Below are positions 12,427-24,400 of a DNA stretch of 64,000 nucleotides, one piece after another. The position numbers and the translations under genes were made by a program. This stretch comes from Armillaria gallica. Taxonomy: Eukaryota; Basidiomycota; Agaricomycetes; Agaricales; Physalacriaceae. Where the stretch lies: positions 1,364,001 to 1,428,000 of the forward strand of contig JBANDB010000015.1 in assembly GCA_037576215.1 (NCBI GenBank). The letters run 5' to 3'. Under the pieces are notes generated by a model. That model did no database searches, was not told the DNA's origin, and saw only the letters and a program-made list of their open reading frames with translations. The first letter of the stretch is position 1. Every line of letters begins with the position of its first letter.

Positions 12427-12960
12427 CTAGAATGCGCCGATTGGGAGTACGGTAACTGCTTTAGCCGCTGATGCAAGCAACTCGGAGAGGCCGACGTAGT
12501 AAGCGATGAAGGTGGTGATGATACCGAATGCTCCTCCTGATTTGTCGAGACTGGGAAATTTTAAGCTAATGGGGTGAAGGAGGAGTGAGAAGACGTACGC
12601 GGTGCGGATGGTAGCCTTGTGGATGGCGCGGACAACTCCTAACAGGCGGGAAGCATAGACGTGACAGGAAGACAGCCAAAGAGGTCAATGAATGAGACAG
12701 ACTTGCGGAGCGAGGTGATGCTGCGTACACCGGGGTTAGTCATAAGCGGTGAGGCGAACAAGAATAGAACTGCGACTATCATCCACGTAGAGGTACACAG
12801 CTGCATCAGTGCCGTATGCGTCCTGTATGTATGCTACATCTCACATCCGAGGTCCGAAAACTATCGCCGTCGACGGGCTCATCCGAGTCGCGTCTCCCTA
12901 ACGAGCACTCCTAGCTAAGAATAGAAGACACCTGTACCCCCTGCATCTCTATCCACCGTA
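12427..12960 (-). pseudogene. GPR1/FUN34/YaaH acetate-transporter-like gene, relic A
   Basis: The last exon (12427-12565) reads FPSLDKSGGAFGIITTFIAY, then YVGLSELLASAAKAVTVLPIGAF and stop. This matches the final membrane helix and tail of GPR1/FUN34/YaaH (Ady2/AcpA) acetate and ammonium transporters. The upstream exon (12644 to about 12830) reads WMIVAVLFLFAS, then LRKSVSFIDLFGCLPVTSML, the preceding helices of the same family. Before the intron the codons are TGT TAG GA: a stop at 12641-12639 where copies near 18915 and 52035 have TCA. The first helices are not recognisable. It is a dead partial gene; the family call rests on order and pattern. Confidence 0.55.
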
Positions 12961-13560
12961 ACATATTCTGCACACGCTCGAGTCAGTGATGAAAACGTTG
13001 TGGGAAGCAAGCCTACGTAACCTAGCGAGCCCACCTCAAATCCCGCCCGAGTTCCTGCCTGTCGTATCGAGCTCCCATCACCCTTATCGATGGCGCAACA
13101 CGCGTGAACTGTCCCTCTGAAAAGACGGCCTAAGTGGAGGTAAAGCTACGTGGAAGTTGAGGATGTTGATGCGCTGTCGACGTGGAGTGAGCACGGCCAA
13201 ATAGTTCAAAAAGCAATACGCGCACCTCCGCCCATACAACTAGCACTCCCTCGAGAATATCGCCCGCCATCCTCCCTTGGAATCCTGACAGCAGTGGTCA
13301 GAGTAATTGTTAGTCCTCGTTCAAATCAGCTTGGGGAATGGCTTACCGAGCGTAATGACCATGCTACTAATAAATGTTGAATTCGTGCTCGTCGGGCAAA
13401 ATTCGTGTCATCGACAGCGTACGGATCCGCTCTGATGAACACTGCATAAGCCAAACGCGCAAAGAATGGAGAACAAGTCGCGTACCATTACGCATGCACC
13501 GTGAACAGACTGGTCGGCGGCGCAGGACGAGCCTAGGGAAAGAAAAGGAACGGTAAGTCA
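12960..13560 (-). pseudogene. Block U, copy 1: exons of an unidentified repeated gene
   Basis: This block occurs seven times, always 5' of the GPR1-like relic on the same strand. It contains conserved exon-like pieces separated by GTAAGC/GTACGT donors and CAG/TAG acceptors. The piece near 13170-13290 corresponds to DSKGGMAEDILEGVLDVLAE in the copy at 32.5 kb. I do not recognise the protein. It could be the 5' half of the transporter-like gene or a separate gene. Copy 1 lacks the most 5' exon. Confidence 0.35.
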
Positions 13561-13599
13561 CGTAGAATGAGAGTTGGTGCAGATTCCCTTACCCGGTAA

Positions 13600-14160
13600 T
13601 CAAATCATGCTGCTAGAAATCCCGTTTCGAGACTGCCTGCCTAGAGCCGTCTTCCACCAAAACACCCTTGTCCCGCATCCTTCGCGACTGCTCGACCTCG
13701 CATCCGACATCCGCAAACCACTTCCGTCGACAAACTAGCATGCATCCGAGTCGCGATCATCGCTTCATCTAACCGACATCTGCCAAAATGTCCCTCCCTC
13801 CGCCAAAAGGTGAGGGCACTCCCGACCATGCGACCGTCCCCCATCCTTGCATGCTATTAATAGAAAAACTTCCCGTCCACCCCGCCCTCCGCAAGCATGC
13901 CCGTCCATGCTAATAATAAAATACGACCCCTCCCATCCCGTCCCCGCATCGACCCTCAACGCGTCCTCCGCTACTCGTGCACACCTGCCATCCACGTGTT
14001 AGCTGCATTCAAAGGATATGTCCAGTGCACGTACTATTCCGTTTGCTGTACTCCTTCAAGTCTTCGTATTGTTGCTCTCGCTTCACACCCTCACCATGTT
14101 AACAAAATATAAACTTTTACTTCACTACCTGCGCGAGTCCCAATTAGCTAAAACGTAAGC
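13600..14160. repeat. Block W, copy 1
   Basis: A block of about 550 bp nearly identical to 25090-25510 and 58540-59110. The core around 13800-13860 (CCAAAAGGTGAGG, then a long GC-rich stretch ending GCATGCTATTAATAG) hardly changes between copies. No reading frame is conserved well enough to call a protein, on either strand. Confidence 0.5.
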
Positions 14161-14179
14161 AAAACCGATGAGAAACTCT

Positions 14180-15590
14180 TACCTGGTACATGCATCTCGC
14201 ACTATCCGTAGTCTTGGGGGCGCCGTTAGTATCAAATAGAGGTGTCATCAAAGATACCTTACTTTATCAACCAAAAAATCGCTCCGCGTATCCAACGAAA
14301 CCATACAAAGACACGAGTCGGCCGTGCAAAAAGCCTACAAGGTCAATACACGTACCCTGGTGGTGCCCCAAGGACCTTGTTCACCCATCGATCCCGCTCG
14401 CCAGCCGTCTCAGTGAATAAATAGTCGATGCCAGGCGATCCCAACCCCTTAACGAGCGCCTCAAACACGGTGACCTGCCCAATGGGAAGGTGCCGTCAGC
14501 AAGAGCCGAGTCGTAGGGAGGATCACATACCCTTTGCCCGTCGTCTGCTCGTTCCAGTGAGGATGGAACGGCCCAATCCGCCGTTATCCTTCCCGTACCT
14601 TCAGCCTCACAGCTGTTCATGTCGTTCATGTCATGTCAATAGGGAAAGGAACCATGAAACAGCCATGCGTGCGTACCTTATACCTTCCCGACATCGTCAT
14701 TTCCCAATGCAACCACACTGAATCTAACCGTTAGCTTCTAGTCACGGATTGAGGGTCAAGGCCTCACCGACAGAATCAAACCCGTTGTGCCAGTATCACG
14801 CTGTATCCATCCTCGACCTCCGTTATCGATCCCTCCTTCCCTCTAGAAACGCGGCAACAAAACGTGGATTGATTGGACGAGAGGGCGCACTGTTGGATGT
14901 ACGGAGCAACTTGTCAGGCTCGCCGTTACTGTGTTCGCCGTGCCGCAAAGGGGATCGAGAGAATTCTAGACAAGGTTAGCAAGGAGAATATGGACAATAG
15001 TCAGGATACGCACCTCCAGCCAGTTTACAACTCCCCGTGAATTTAATGGGCTTTGAACTTTGAGTTACCCTGCAAGAAATTTCATTAGCAAACGTTTACA
15101 ATACCGAGATACAAAAGGCTTACCTCATTGATTTTTCCCACAGAGAACAAGTCCAGCATTAGCGAGTTAGCGACTACGAGAAGACTGAGGGAAAAAATGA
15201 ATAAGGGGGCGTCAAGGGAGAGACGCGCTCACCGTTGGGCTTGATAGCCAACAACGTGGTGGTGAAGAAAATCAGATCCTGCCCAAACGAGCAGGATTTA
15301 CGTCACAGGACCACGACGCGCCGAAGACGCGAGTTGGGCTCCAGGCGAGAAACTCGTCATGCAAAACGAGCATGCCATACTCGCCATCCAGCATAACGAG
15401 CAGACAATATCTACATGGCTTCCGGGCGCGCCACCGAGGTCGCCGTGCTTTTGAATTTGGGAAGATGTTGAGGAATCCAGATTTATCACCCTTGGTAATC
15501 CGTAGATTTCCCCCGGACTCGGGACTAAGCAACATGCCCTTGACAGCTCAGTCAGTATACAGACAAGCACCGAGAGCATACCAGGCTTGA
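14180..15590 (-). pseudogene. Block X, copy 1: relic of a repeated multi-exon gene, perhaps F-box/LRR type
   Basis: On the minus strand, exon-like pieces are bounded by good splice sites. One reads VTVFEALVKGLGSPGIDYLF, then TETAGERDRWVNKVLGAPPG (about 14350-14475). Another reads NPRFVAAFLEG (about 14830-14870) and lies next to ALGNDDVGK (about 14690). The related copy at 59.4-59.7 kb joins the NPRFVAAFLEG piece to clear LRR-like text, which is why I suspect an LRR/F-box protein. Further 5', near 15300-15530, is a frame containing YCLLVMLDGEYGMLVLHDEF, similar to the 5' exon of block U. No complete frame can be built. Confidence 0.35.
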
Positions 15591-15638
15591 GAAAGCTACG
15601 AGGTCGAATACGAGCCAGCCGACAAGGATTTGAGACAG

Positions 15639-16133
15639 AGTCGGCAGAGTGCAGATCGGCCCGAAGATGGAATTCGTTTGCGAACGTCTTTTGGGGGAGA
15701 CGTCATTTAAAATGAATTTATTTTGAAACATATAATACACCTACAGATGTTCGCACAATCAACAGGAACAGCTGAGTGAAATGACTTACCTTCTAGATCG
15801 GTTTTGGGAGACGGTTTGACGTCCTCCTGCGATGCCATCCTTTCATGAACCTGATCCCTCCCTTAATCTTACAGGTATTCCTCCAGATCTTCGTCACATT
15901 GAATTTTGAGGGCGAGGGTATTCGTGTCTTCAGATGATTCCATCAAATCTGTCAGTCGCACGCATTATCAGGCTCAAATCCATCTCGTAATTTTGAACAA
16001 AATATTTTGACAGGTGGTGTGTTTTCGTGCAGTTCGAAAGAATGAGTCTAGTTGCTCCTACGAGTGTCAGTAGATTACTAGATAATGCCCGATGAGTATA
16101 AAGAAGGTGTGTTCATTCGGCAGCCTTTCTTAC
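15639..16133. repeat. Left copy of a near-identical duplicated block of about 490 bp
   Basis: From about 15650 the sequence aligns base for base, at a constant offset of 47,867 and with only scattered substitutions, to 63517-64000, where the window ends. On the minus strand a potential start (ATG at 15838-15836, MASQEDVKPSPKTDLE, then a GTAAGT donor) is present here but is ATA in the right copy. Spliced on, this frame closes quickly, so I do not call a gene. Confidence 0.75.
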
Positions 16134-17170
16134 CATTTCCATTTCCTTCTCACTTCCTCCCCTCCCAAAACAACCAATCCCATCGTGTGCAGAGCAGGGG
16201 TATCGAGTATCTTGTTGAAATGGGCGTTCATGTCCAAAACAGCCAAGCCCGGCTTCCAGTTCAAGTTGCCGGCGGCAACTCTGCTCTGCTCTCGCCATGA
16301 TGCCGCTATCTCCTTCACCTCTCCTTTTGTCCCTCAACGCTCATTATCGACCCTTCAAGACGATTCCAGTATACTCCCAAGAGATTTGAACATTCTGTGA
16401 GTCCAAATTAACATTGATTTCGATGATATTTACCTTTCTTTTTAGCACACTTTTCCAAACGCGCAAGAGTTCAAGATCAAGACCGGAATTTCAGAACATT
16501 TTTCCTCGCGGCGAGCGAAATCACGCTGAAGGGGAGGAGCTTGATGTCAGTGCGGGTGTCCCCCGCAGATCCGATGTGAGTTTGCGTGCATGCGACATGA
16601 TATATCTCACACAAACCTTTGTCCTTCAGCGCGGCTCCGCCGCTGCCTTCTCTTAACGCTGATTCTCTCGATGACTGTCCTACCTCCGCCAACGAAGACG
16701 ACGACTCCGTTCAATTGGAGGCTCCGATTTTGTACCAAGACGACGTATCGGCTCCCGCCGAGAAGGGTCGTTGACGCATACATTGCTCATTGGATGGCAA
16801 TGGAGAATGGGCGAAGACTGAGAAGCATGCAGAGAGTATGTCTGTTCACTCCTTGCATGCATTCTGGGGTACTAACCTTGCTATAGCCCGAATTCTCCCA
16901 AATGCCGCGACATCCGACTATCCTCGCAGAACCACAACTTCTTCGTCAAGCTCAATGTGCCGTCGCGTTGAAGGACCCAATTTTTCCCAAAGATGACGTA
17001 TCGCCATCCGGCGAACGGGATTTCTGGACACGTAGGGAGCATGCGACGGCGGCGGGCAGACGGGTATGAGGCTTGGGGATGAAGGTGGGGAGTGGCGTGA
17101 CTGGTAGGTCCCTTCACACCTCGCGCGCATTCAGGGGTACTCAATCCCCGCAAAGATCGACTCCCTCCAT
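16134..17170. other. Unassigned stretch
   Basis: No gene is recognised. A minus-strand frame about 16150-16310 reads LNWKPGLAVLDMNAHFNKIL, then DTPALHTMGLVVLGG, before a GTGAGA donor. It looks like coding sequence, with a faint resemblance to GDSL-esterase text (...F..ILDTP....G), but it is too short to name. Confidence 0.25.
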
Positions 17171-17175
17171 CCGCC

Positions 17176-18500
17176 TCATCGATTAACACGTGGAAGTGCA
17201 TCCTTGAAGAGAACGTCAGTGTGCGCGTCAACAAACAACACTAGGTGCTCTCCTCCAGTCGCGAAGGGAAAGTGGATCCCTGCCAGACCCGGTATGTCTC
17301 CCAAACCTGTAGGCCGTTTCCCTGTCAAGCGCGCGGCGTAAAAGTTTGGTCTTACTCTCTTGTCTAGCACGCACGGAAAATTACTCACCCTCCCGTTTTA
17401 TCTCCGCCTCGTTCATCTCAGACGCGACTCGCGAGAAACATGGACCCACACGTTCCGTGTTTCAGATCTTTGTCTCTGAGGAACCGGCGGGGCGGTTGAA
17501 CTCCATTCCGATTCACAACACGGTACGATGCACCTATAAACAGGTACGTCCCGGGTTAAAATACCGAATATCAGTAAAACTAAAATGGGAAGCTTGGTTT
17601 TAGCTCGATATACGAAGGATTTGCTACCCGAGCACTGGACTCGGTATCTTTCCCGACTCGCTCTATGTGGGCTCCCTGCCGAGCGCGATACATCAACCCT
17701 GCTTCTTGACGCCAAGTCAACAGCAGCAGACGTCTGTTTCCCCACAGCCAAGGTTGCTGGAGACAGTTTTTACCCGGATGCCCGAAGATCTGCAGAAGTG
17801 ATGTATGATCGAGAGAGGTGGACCTATGGATGTCAACTGGGATGTGGGCTAGTGTGTGTGTACGGGCGGGGTGCGTTCTCTCGTGACTGTAAGAAGTACA
17901 CGCACCCATAGACAGGTACGTCCCAGCTCTGAATATTGAATACTAAAGCTAAGCAGAGCTAAAATGGTTTCAGGGATTCAAGCACTGTCGTCCTGAGGCT
18001 CTGTATCTTTCCCATACACACGCCAAGTAAGAGAGGACAAGGGACTCTCCTTGCATTCCGCGTGTCAGATTTCCGACCAAACCTTCTCCCTCGTACATTG
18101 CGCCCACCAGAATACACTGGAAAGGGTGTCAGCGCTCCAAGTGTTGGGTAGATGTCCAGACTCGGCACCTTTTCCACCACGCCCTATATGGATTTGCTCT
18201 CAAGCGCGGTACATATAACATCAGCCCCTGGTTCTTGACGCCAAGTGAACAGCAGAGCAACATCTGTCTCCCCACATCCAAGCCAACTCGCCACCACAGG
18301 GGACAATGTTGAGCCGGTGGGCGGATGTCTAAATTGAAGGATCTGCAACAGAGACGTGTGATCGAGAGATGTCACCTACGAGCGTCAACTAGAGTGCTGA
18401 TAGTGACATACCTCTTTGAGTTAGTGTGTGGGCGGGGCACCGTCGTGTTCTCATGATGTTCTCAGTCTGGCTTAGGGCACGGAGAGAATTAGCTTGTACT
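17176..18500 (-). repeat. Block Y, two partial copies (17176-17960 and 18040-18500)
   Basis: Related to 29160-30290 and 50890-51590, and the two halves are related to each other around the shared segment from CTTGACGCCAAGT to CCCACATCCAAGCC. On the minus strand a short conserved frame reads GEHLVLFVDAHTDVLFKD (about 17205-17258; GERLVLFVDARTDVLFKD at about 29.3 kb), which suggests an old coding exon of an unknown gene. Stops and indels interrupt every longer frame. Confidence 0.4.
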
Positions 18501-18699
18501 CGAGTCGAGATACATAATCTAGATGGGACCGAAGTTAGTTGCAGAGGGAGTACAGTGCTTATGATATTTGTAAACACCGTATAGCTGTAAACTACAGTAT
18601 GATTGGAATTGAGGACGTATGGAACGGATGACACGTTATGATAGGTTGCGGTATTTGATGCTGAGAAAGCGTACAACAAATGGTGGTACAGTAAAAGTA

Positions 18700-19230
18700 T
18701 AGAGCTAAAATGCGCCGATTGGGATTACACTAACTGCTTTGGGCTCTGAGGCGAGCAACTCCGAGAGGCCGACGTAGTAAGCGATGAAGGCGGCGACGAT
18801 GCCAAAAGCACCCTGATTTGGTGATACTGGGAAGGCGTGAGCTAGCGGAGAGAAGGATGAGAGAGAAGACATACGCGGTGCGGATGGTAGCCTTGTGGAC
18901 AGTGCAGACAACTCTGAACTGGCGAGAAGCATAGACGTGACAGGAAGACAACCGAAGAGGTCGATGAACGAGGCGGACTTGCAAGTTGCGAAGCGAGGTG
19001 ATGCTGCGTACACCGGGGTTAGCAATAAGCGGTGAGGCGAAGGAAAGGGACGGACAAGGGTGGAGCGGTTACTACCATCCACGCGGAGGTACAGGGCGAG
19101 GGCAGAAGAGTGCTCGGGTGCATCAGCGCCGTATGCGTCCATGGTGGCGAACGCAATAGGAGGGATGCACGTCTCATAGCCTGTTGCATCTCACATCCGA
19201 GGTCCGTCCGAGTCGCGTCTCCCTAGCAAG
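18700..19230 (-). pseudogene. GPR1/FUN34/YaaH-like gene, relic B
   Basis: The last exon reads AFGIVAAFIAYYVGLSELLA and ends VIPIGAF, stop. The upstream exon reads KSASFIDLFGCLPVTSMLLA, and further 5' is ADAPEHSSALALYL, matching the family pattern ADxxExxxALxxxLxAW. This copy keeps TCA (Ser) where relics A, C, D and F have TAG. It has instead lost bases at AAATCAGG/GGTGC (about 18815), which shifts the frame within the conserved KSGGAFG motif. It is therefore also a pseudogene. Confidence 0.55.
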
Positions 19231-19239
19231 CACTCCCTC

Positions 19240-20345
19240 CCATCCTAGCTAAGAATAGAAGACACCCATGTCCCCTGCATCTCTATCCGTCCCATAGATG
19301 CCTCCCTCGGTGTGCACACACCCTCCCGTCTCTTCTGCTCGTCGTTGACCATACCTACACTTGTCTGGTTTGCACATACTCGAGTTAGTGACAAAAGCGC
19401 CGCGGGAAGCAAGCTTACGTACCCCGTCCCAAAACCCGTCTGAGTCCCTGCCTGTCGAATCGAGGACCGTCACCCTTATCGATGGCAGCACACGCGTGAA
19501 CCGTTCTTCTGAAAAGACGGCCTGAGTGGAGGTCAAGGTAGGGGCAATGTTACGTTGCAACAATCAAGATGGGACCTGATCAACATGAGCAAGGCCAAAT
19601 CTCGTTCACAAAGCAATACACGCACCTCTGCCCATGCAACTAGCACTCCCTCAAGAATATTGTCCATCATCCTCCCCTGGAATCCTGACAGCAGTGGCCA
19701 GAGTAATCATTAGCCCTCGTTCAAATCAGCTTGGGGAATGGCTTACCAAGCCTAATGACCATGCTCCTGATAAATGTTGAACTCGTGCTCGTCGGGAAAA
19801 AATCGTGACATCGACAGCATACGGAGCCGCTCTGATGAACGCCGTATGAGCCAAACGTGAAAAGAATGGGAAAAGGCCACCTACCATTGCGTAGGCTGAG
19901 TGGATTCGAGAGGCTGCTTAGGGAAAGAAAGGAATGGTAAGCCACATATAACAAGGGTCAGTATACATGCCCTTACCCGGTAATCAAATCATACTGCTGG
20001 AAATCTCGTTAATAAACGCTGCCAACGCAGAGATGTAAAAAGCTTACCTTTCTTGATTTTTCTCCCCCATTCCACACGCTGTCAGGTCACACGACGCCAG
20101 AAATACGGCTGAAGGAAGTGATAAAGAGAATCAAATCAAACCTGAGCTCACTGTTGAGCTCGACGACGAGATCGTGGCAGTCAAGAAGTAGAAACTCGAT
20201 TACCAAAAAGTCGCCCAAACGAGCTACTTTCCAGTCACGAGACCACGACGCGTCCACCCACGCAACTCACGCCGAGTTAAATTCTCTCTCATTCTCATCA
20301 TGCAAGACAATGACGATGGAGGGCTTGACACGAGGAGAGTGGTGA
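19240..20345 (-). pseudogene. Block U, copy 2, with its 5' exon
   Basis: The most 5' exon (about 20145-20265) reads ARLGDFLVIEFLLLDCHDLV and VELN, with a donor GTGAGC. Further exons include GCCGTCTTTTCAGAAGAACG (AVFSEERFTRVLPSIRVTV, then LDSTGRDSDGFWDG, about 19430-19525) before a GTACGT donor. The protein is unknown. It sits immediately 3' (in window coordinates, left) of DUF6535 copy 2, separated by about 200 bp. Confidence 0.35.
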
Positions 20346-20610
20346 TGTTATTGGGCACATCAATAAGAGAATGTATTGACTTGTAGGATCAACAACTTTA
20401 GGTTCTGCAAAGCCCCACTGTTCTTGTACCATTAGTCCCCAATATACACTCAGAGTTTACCATTCTATAGTCCGTACTTCTATCCTAGTTTCATGGTGTC
20501 TGATTCTATGTCACAGCAACAGCATCTGTGTTTTCTTGTGAGGGCTGGTGAGATGTAGGAATTCCTGAAACTTGGGGTGTTTTGCGATCTACCTTTATGA
20601 GCCCAGGAGA

Positions 20611-23392
20611 TTAACCACACTGTGAAACTCCATACCTGTGAGTATTTCAATGCATTGTGCTCTCCGTCACTGTTGCACTGTCAGATCAAGAACATGAATC
20701 AGCAAAGGAAGATGGACTCACCGAGATGAACCAGGAATTTCATACAGCCAGGGCAACTGGTCTACATCTTTATACACATCAAAAGCATACTGTGGTAGAG
20801 ACTTGTTGTCATCACTATGGGCCAGCATATTCTGCAGCTCCCCGATTACAACAACAGCCAGAACACGCTTGAGAAGGTCCCATTTGTGGAATTCCTTTCC
20901 TGATGCCCACTGCATTAATTGTGTAAGACACCCTGGCCAGACATTTTTCATGGCAGGATGTAGTGCCCACTCATAGAGGACAATCTCATGATGTTCTTGA
21001 ATGAGAAGTAACATAACTTTGAAGAGTCCATCAATTGAAAAGAGGGGATAATGTAACAGGTTGAAGGAAGTTTTATAGGATTTAGAGTGGTCCATGGGTA
21101 GAGCTGGAGGCAGGTTCAGGGAAGATGATATGAGACATCCCAGGGCATGAGGCATCATGTCATTCTCTGAGCTCTTGTCACCACCCACAGGTGAATGAAA
21201 GTAACACTGATAAGCAACAGAATAGAACTGTATGCCTGGAGGTACAAGTTTTATGAAAGAGCGGTATTTGTGAAGAATGATGAATATCTTGCATACAAGT
21301 GTTTGAAGGTCTGGGCTGACAACAACAAAAGCCTTGGAGGAAAGCAATTGGTATAACATAGACACAATGACCAAGTCCCCCTGGCCACAATTAGGGTAGA
21401 GAATGCCAGTGCATTCAATGATGATAAGAGAAGTTTCGATTAGCTGCTTTCGGTTTGAGGCATGCACTGATTTGCACAGTCTCTGCTCCATGCGGGAGAT
21501 CAATTTGAGGATGATACGCAGATCAAGAGCAAAGGAGCTGGTGGCAGTACGCATCGTAATGGGAAGTGGCCAGTAACGAGATAAACAGCGAAGAATGAAC
21601 TCCCTCATCTCATCTGTAGGCTTGTCAATAGTAGTGATCTCTCTGCTCTCTCCTTTAGACAAGGGTCTTGCAATGATTTTCATAAGTTCAAGCTCTAATT
21701 CCAAAGCAGCATTGCAATAGCCAGCCACAGAGATGATCTCATGGACTAGCCCCTTCCACACCACTGAGTGCAAGGTGAGGGAAGAGCGTTGCGGGCCTTG
21801 AAGGATTCTGAGAAAAGCAGCTAATGCATTCTGGCAACCTGTCGTGGAGAACAGTGTCATTTTTAGCTGCTCATTGCAACACTGATCTGCCATGTGATCA
21901 CGGTCAGGGAATACACCGGCAAAGAAATGATTAGGCTGAAGGAGTATACAGGCTCTATAGTAGAGCTCCAACTCTCTCTCAACATCAGGAGATGGCACAA
22001 GTGGTTCAATGTGCTGTATCTGATGCTCCAGAGGTACCATAAGAGCAGATCTATATTCATCCGGTAGCCATTTTAAAGTGGCGGAGGACATTCCAGCAAT
22101 GGCCTGCAGCACACTTTGATGCATGGAGGCATTAGATGTGGAGGAGTGCAGCCATTGTAGTGATTGTGCATCCACTTTAGCAGCATACTTTTGAACATGA
22201 GCACGCTCAATTTCCTTCAGAGTAGGACATTGTAGGGGGGAAATTGCGTTGCGTATGTAGGGATTGGAGTCGTTGTACGGGTACCTGCGTAAATAAAAAG
22301 TGTAATGATCCGGATATCGTCGAATGATTAAAATGGGTGTAATAAGACGGTTGTAGAAGAATCGATACAGATGGTGGATGTAAAATGCCAACGGGACCTT
22401 GTACGGACAGTACGGATGGACCAGGGGAAGGATTAGCGCAATGATGTAGGCCATGTATATCACTGCACCAATGATAGATACTAGCCAGGCCACTTTCATT
22501 CCCAGAGAGGATAGGAAGATAGCAAGGCCAGCAAAGAAAAGTGCCAAAGAAGCATGAAGGAGGACAGGAAGCAAGCCAATGATCATAGGTACCTGCCATG
22601 TCTGTAGTCCAGCGTATCGCAAGTGTCGGATTCTTGCACGATCGCGTGCGGAGCTGTCGGAGACGATGGCGACGTATTGGTGGAGCCACTGCTTGACCAA
22701 AACGGCAACCAGGGCAGTGATGAGGCTGAGAGTCAGACTCACGAACCACAAGCTGTTCACCCATTCGTCGGAACGGCTCACGGAAAAGAAGTCGGTGGGA
22801 GAGGAAGGAATAGAGATTTGGGAACCATTCGACGCCGTGGCCTTGAGGATTTCGAGGAGAAGGATTGCGGATGCCTGGTTGTAATCCGGTTGCATATTTT
22901 GCGACGTTTGTACCACAAAGGTTGTAAGCACAGCAGAGAAAAGACCAGCCTTTGATGATATTAGACTTTTTAGAGCCCGATTTTGGAAGGAGACGTGAAA
23001 CGCACAAAAACAAGTAGGACATCAATGGTATCCCGCCACTCTGCCAACATATTGGCGTCGAAATCGGCCGCTTCTTCATTGTAGATGGGCCATATTCGTG
23101 CATTCTTGGACATCTCTTGGCCATAAGGATCAAGCTGAGGGTAGCGTGTCCTATAGTCGCGTGGAGCAGCGCCTGATACCATTTTAAATTAAATACCATC
23201 GTAGCGGAACAGTCGAAGAAAATCGAACATACCGACTCCCCACGAATGCAGCTGATTCTTGTTCAGTCCAAAAAATGTGCCGCTTGGAGGGTCTCTCTGA
23301 GCTCCAAGGTCAGGTGCGGGAACACGACCACCAGTTGCAGCTGAAGGTTGGTCGGGAGGTGACTCTGCGCCATTCCCATCAGTGTCAGCCAT
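20611..23392 (-). CDS. DUF6535-type membrane protein, copy 2 (859 aa)
   Basis: Exons 23233-23392, 23006-23172, 20722-22949 and 20611-20635 total 2,580 nt in one open frame. The start is MADTDGNGAESPPDQ; the sequence before the ATG (CTCGAAATCGATAGAGG in reverse) is shared with the other copies. The DUF6535 signature (RIWPIYNEEAADFDANMLAE, then WRDTIDVLLVF) and the membrane segments match copy 1 closely. Divergence is concentrated in the soluble C-terminal half, for example around residues 390-410 and 560-640. The last exon adds YGVSQCG before the stop. No defect seen. The gene lies between block U copy 2 and block P/GPR1 relic C. Confidence 0.85.
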
Positions 23393-23800
23393 GCTCGAAA
23401 TCGATAGAGGACAAGTCAGTATCATTGACATCCAAAGCACAAAGGACTCACTTGGGAGAATGTAGTGGGTGTCAAGAACAAAGAGGCGGCGAGTGCTTGC
23501 TGGTGCCGTTTGATCGAACCTTATCACTGTCAAAGCGCTGTATGCTTGTGTTGTGCTGTCCCGCAAACACATCGAAGTTCATAACTGGTGACACCAACAC
23601 GTAAGGTAGTGGTTTGTGCCAAGAGCGGCTCGTGGCATTCTCAGTCTGGCTTATGGCACGGAGAGAATTACCAGCTTACTTGTGCTTAAGTCGAGATACA
23701 TAATCTAGATGAGACGAAGGTAGTTGCAGGGGGAATACAGTGCTTATGAGATTTGTACGCACCATATTATTGTATTATAATGATAGCACGGGCATAATTG
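23393..23800 (-). promoter_or_regulatory. Block P: conserved 5' flank of DUF6535 copy 2
   Basis: Same layout as 11903-12300: a donor-like CTCACTTGGGAGAATG (reverse), the segment GTGACACCAACACGTAAGG, an uninterrupted ACATAATCTAGATGAGACG site, and TATTATTGTATTATAATGAT. Conservation across copies could reflect recent duplication or shared regulation; the sequence alone cannot separate these. Confidence 0.4.
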
Positions 23801-23899
23801 TAAACCTCGGTTGGAATTGAGGACGCGTGGAATGGACGATACGTTATGATAGGTCGTGGTATTTGATGCTGAGAAAGCGCACAACAAACGAGGTATAGT

Positions 23900-24400
23900 A
23901 AAACTACGGGGCTAGAATGCGCCGAGTAGAGTACAGTAGCGGTTTTAAGCTATGATGCGAGTGACGCGGTGAGGCCGACGTAGTAAGCGATGAAGGCGGT
24001 GATAATGCCAAACGCGCCCCTGATTTGGCGAGACTGGGTAAGTGTGAGCTAGCGGAGAGAAGGAGGAGAGAGAAGACGTATGCGGTGCGGATGGTAGCCT
24101 TGCGGACAGCGCGGACAACTCCTAACAGGCGGGACGCATAGACGTGACAGGAAGACAGCCGAAGAGGTCGATGAACGAGACGGATTTGCGGAGTGAGGTG
24201 ATACTGCGTACACCGGGGTTAGCAATAAGCGGTGAGGCGAAGGGAAGGGACGAACAAGAATAGAACGGAAGAGAGCTCGGATGCATCAACGCCGTACGCG
24301 TCCATGGTGTCGAGGGACGCACGTCTTATAGCCTGTATGTATGCTGCATCTCACATCCGAGGACCGAAAAGCGAGCACTCCCTCCCATCCTAGCTAAGAC
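23900..24400 (-). pseudogene. GPR1/FUN34/YaaH-like gene, relic C
   Basis: The upstream exon (24125 to about 24310) reads ITSLRKSVSFIDLFGCLPVT. The codon before the last intron is TAG (24124-24122), as in relics A, D and F. The last exon is frameshifted at AAATCAGGGGCGCG (about 24015) and its tail is altered. Dead copy. Confidence 0.5.

Noticed and set aside
14350..14475. ClpB/Hsp104-type AAA+ motif (GAPPGYV)
   Set aside because: The short match GAPPGYV is at an exon end just before a GTACGTG donor, with none of the Walker or neighbouring AAA+ sequence around it.
15787..15838. First exon of a gene starting MASQEDVKPSPKTDLE
   Set aside because: Splicing to the next acceptor closes the frame after a few codons, and the sister copy has ATA instead of ATG.
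16150..16310. GDSL esterase exon
   Set aside because: Only a faint likeness over about 15 residues; the GDSL block and catalytic DxxH are not present nearby.
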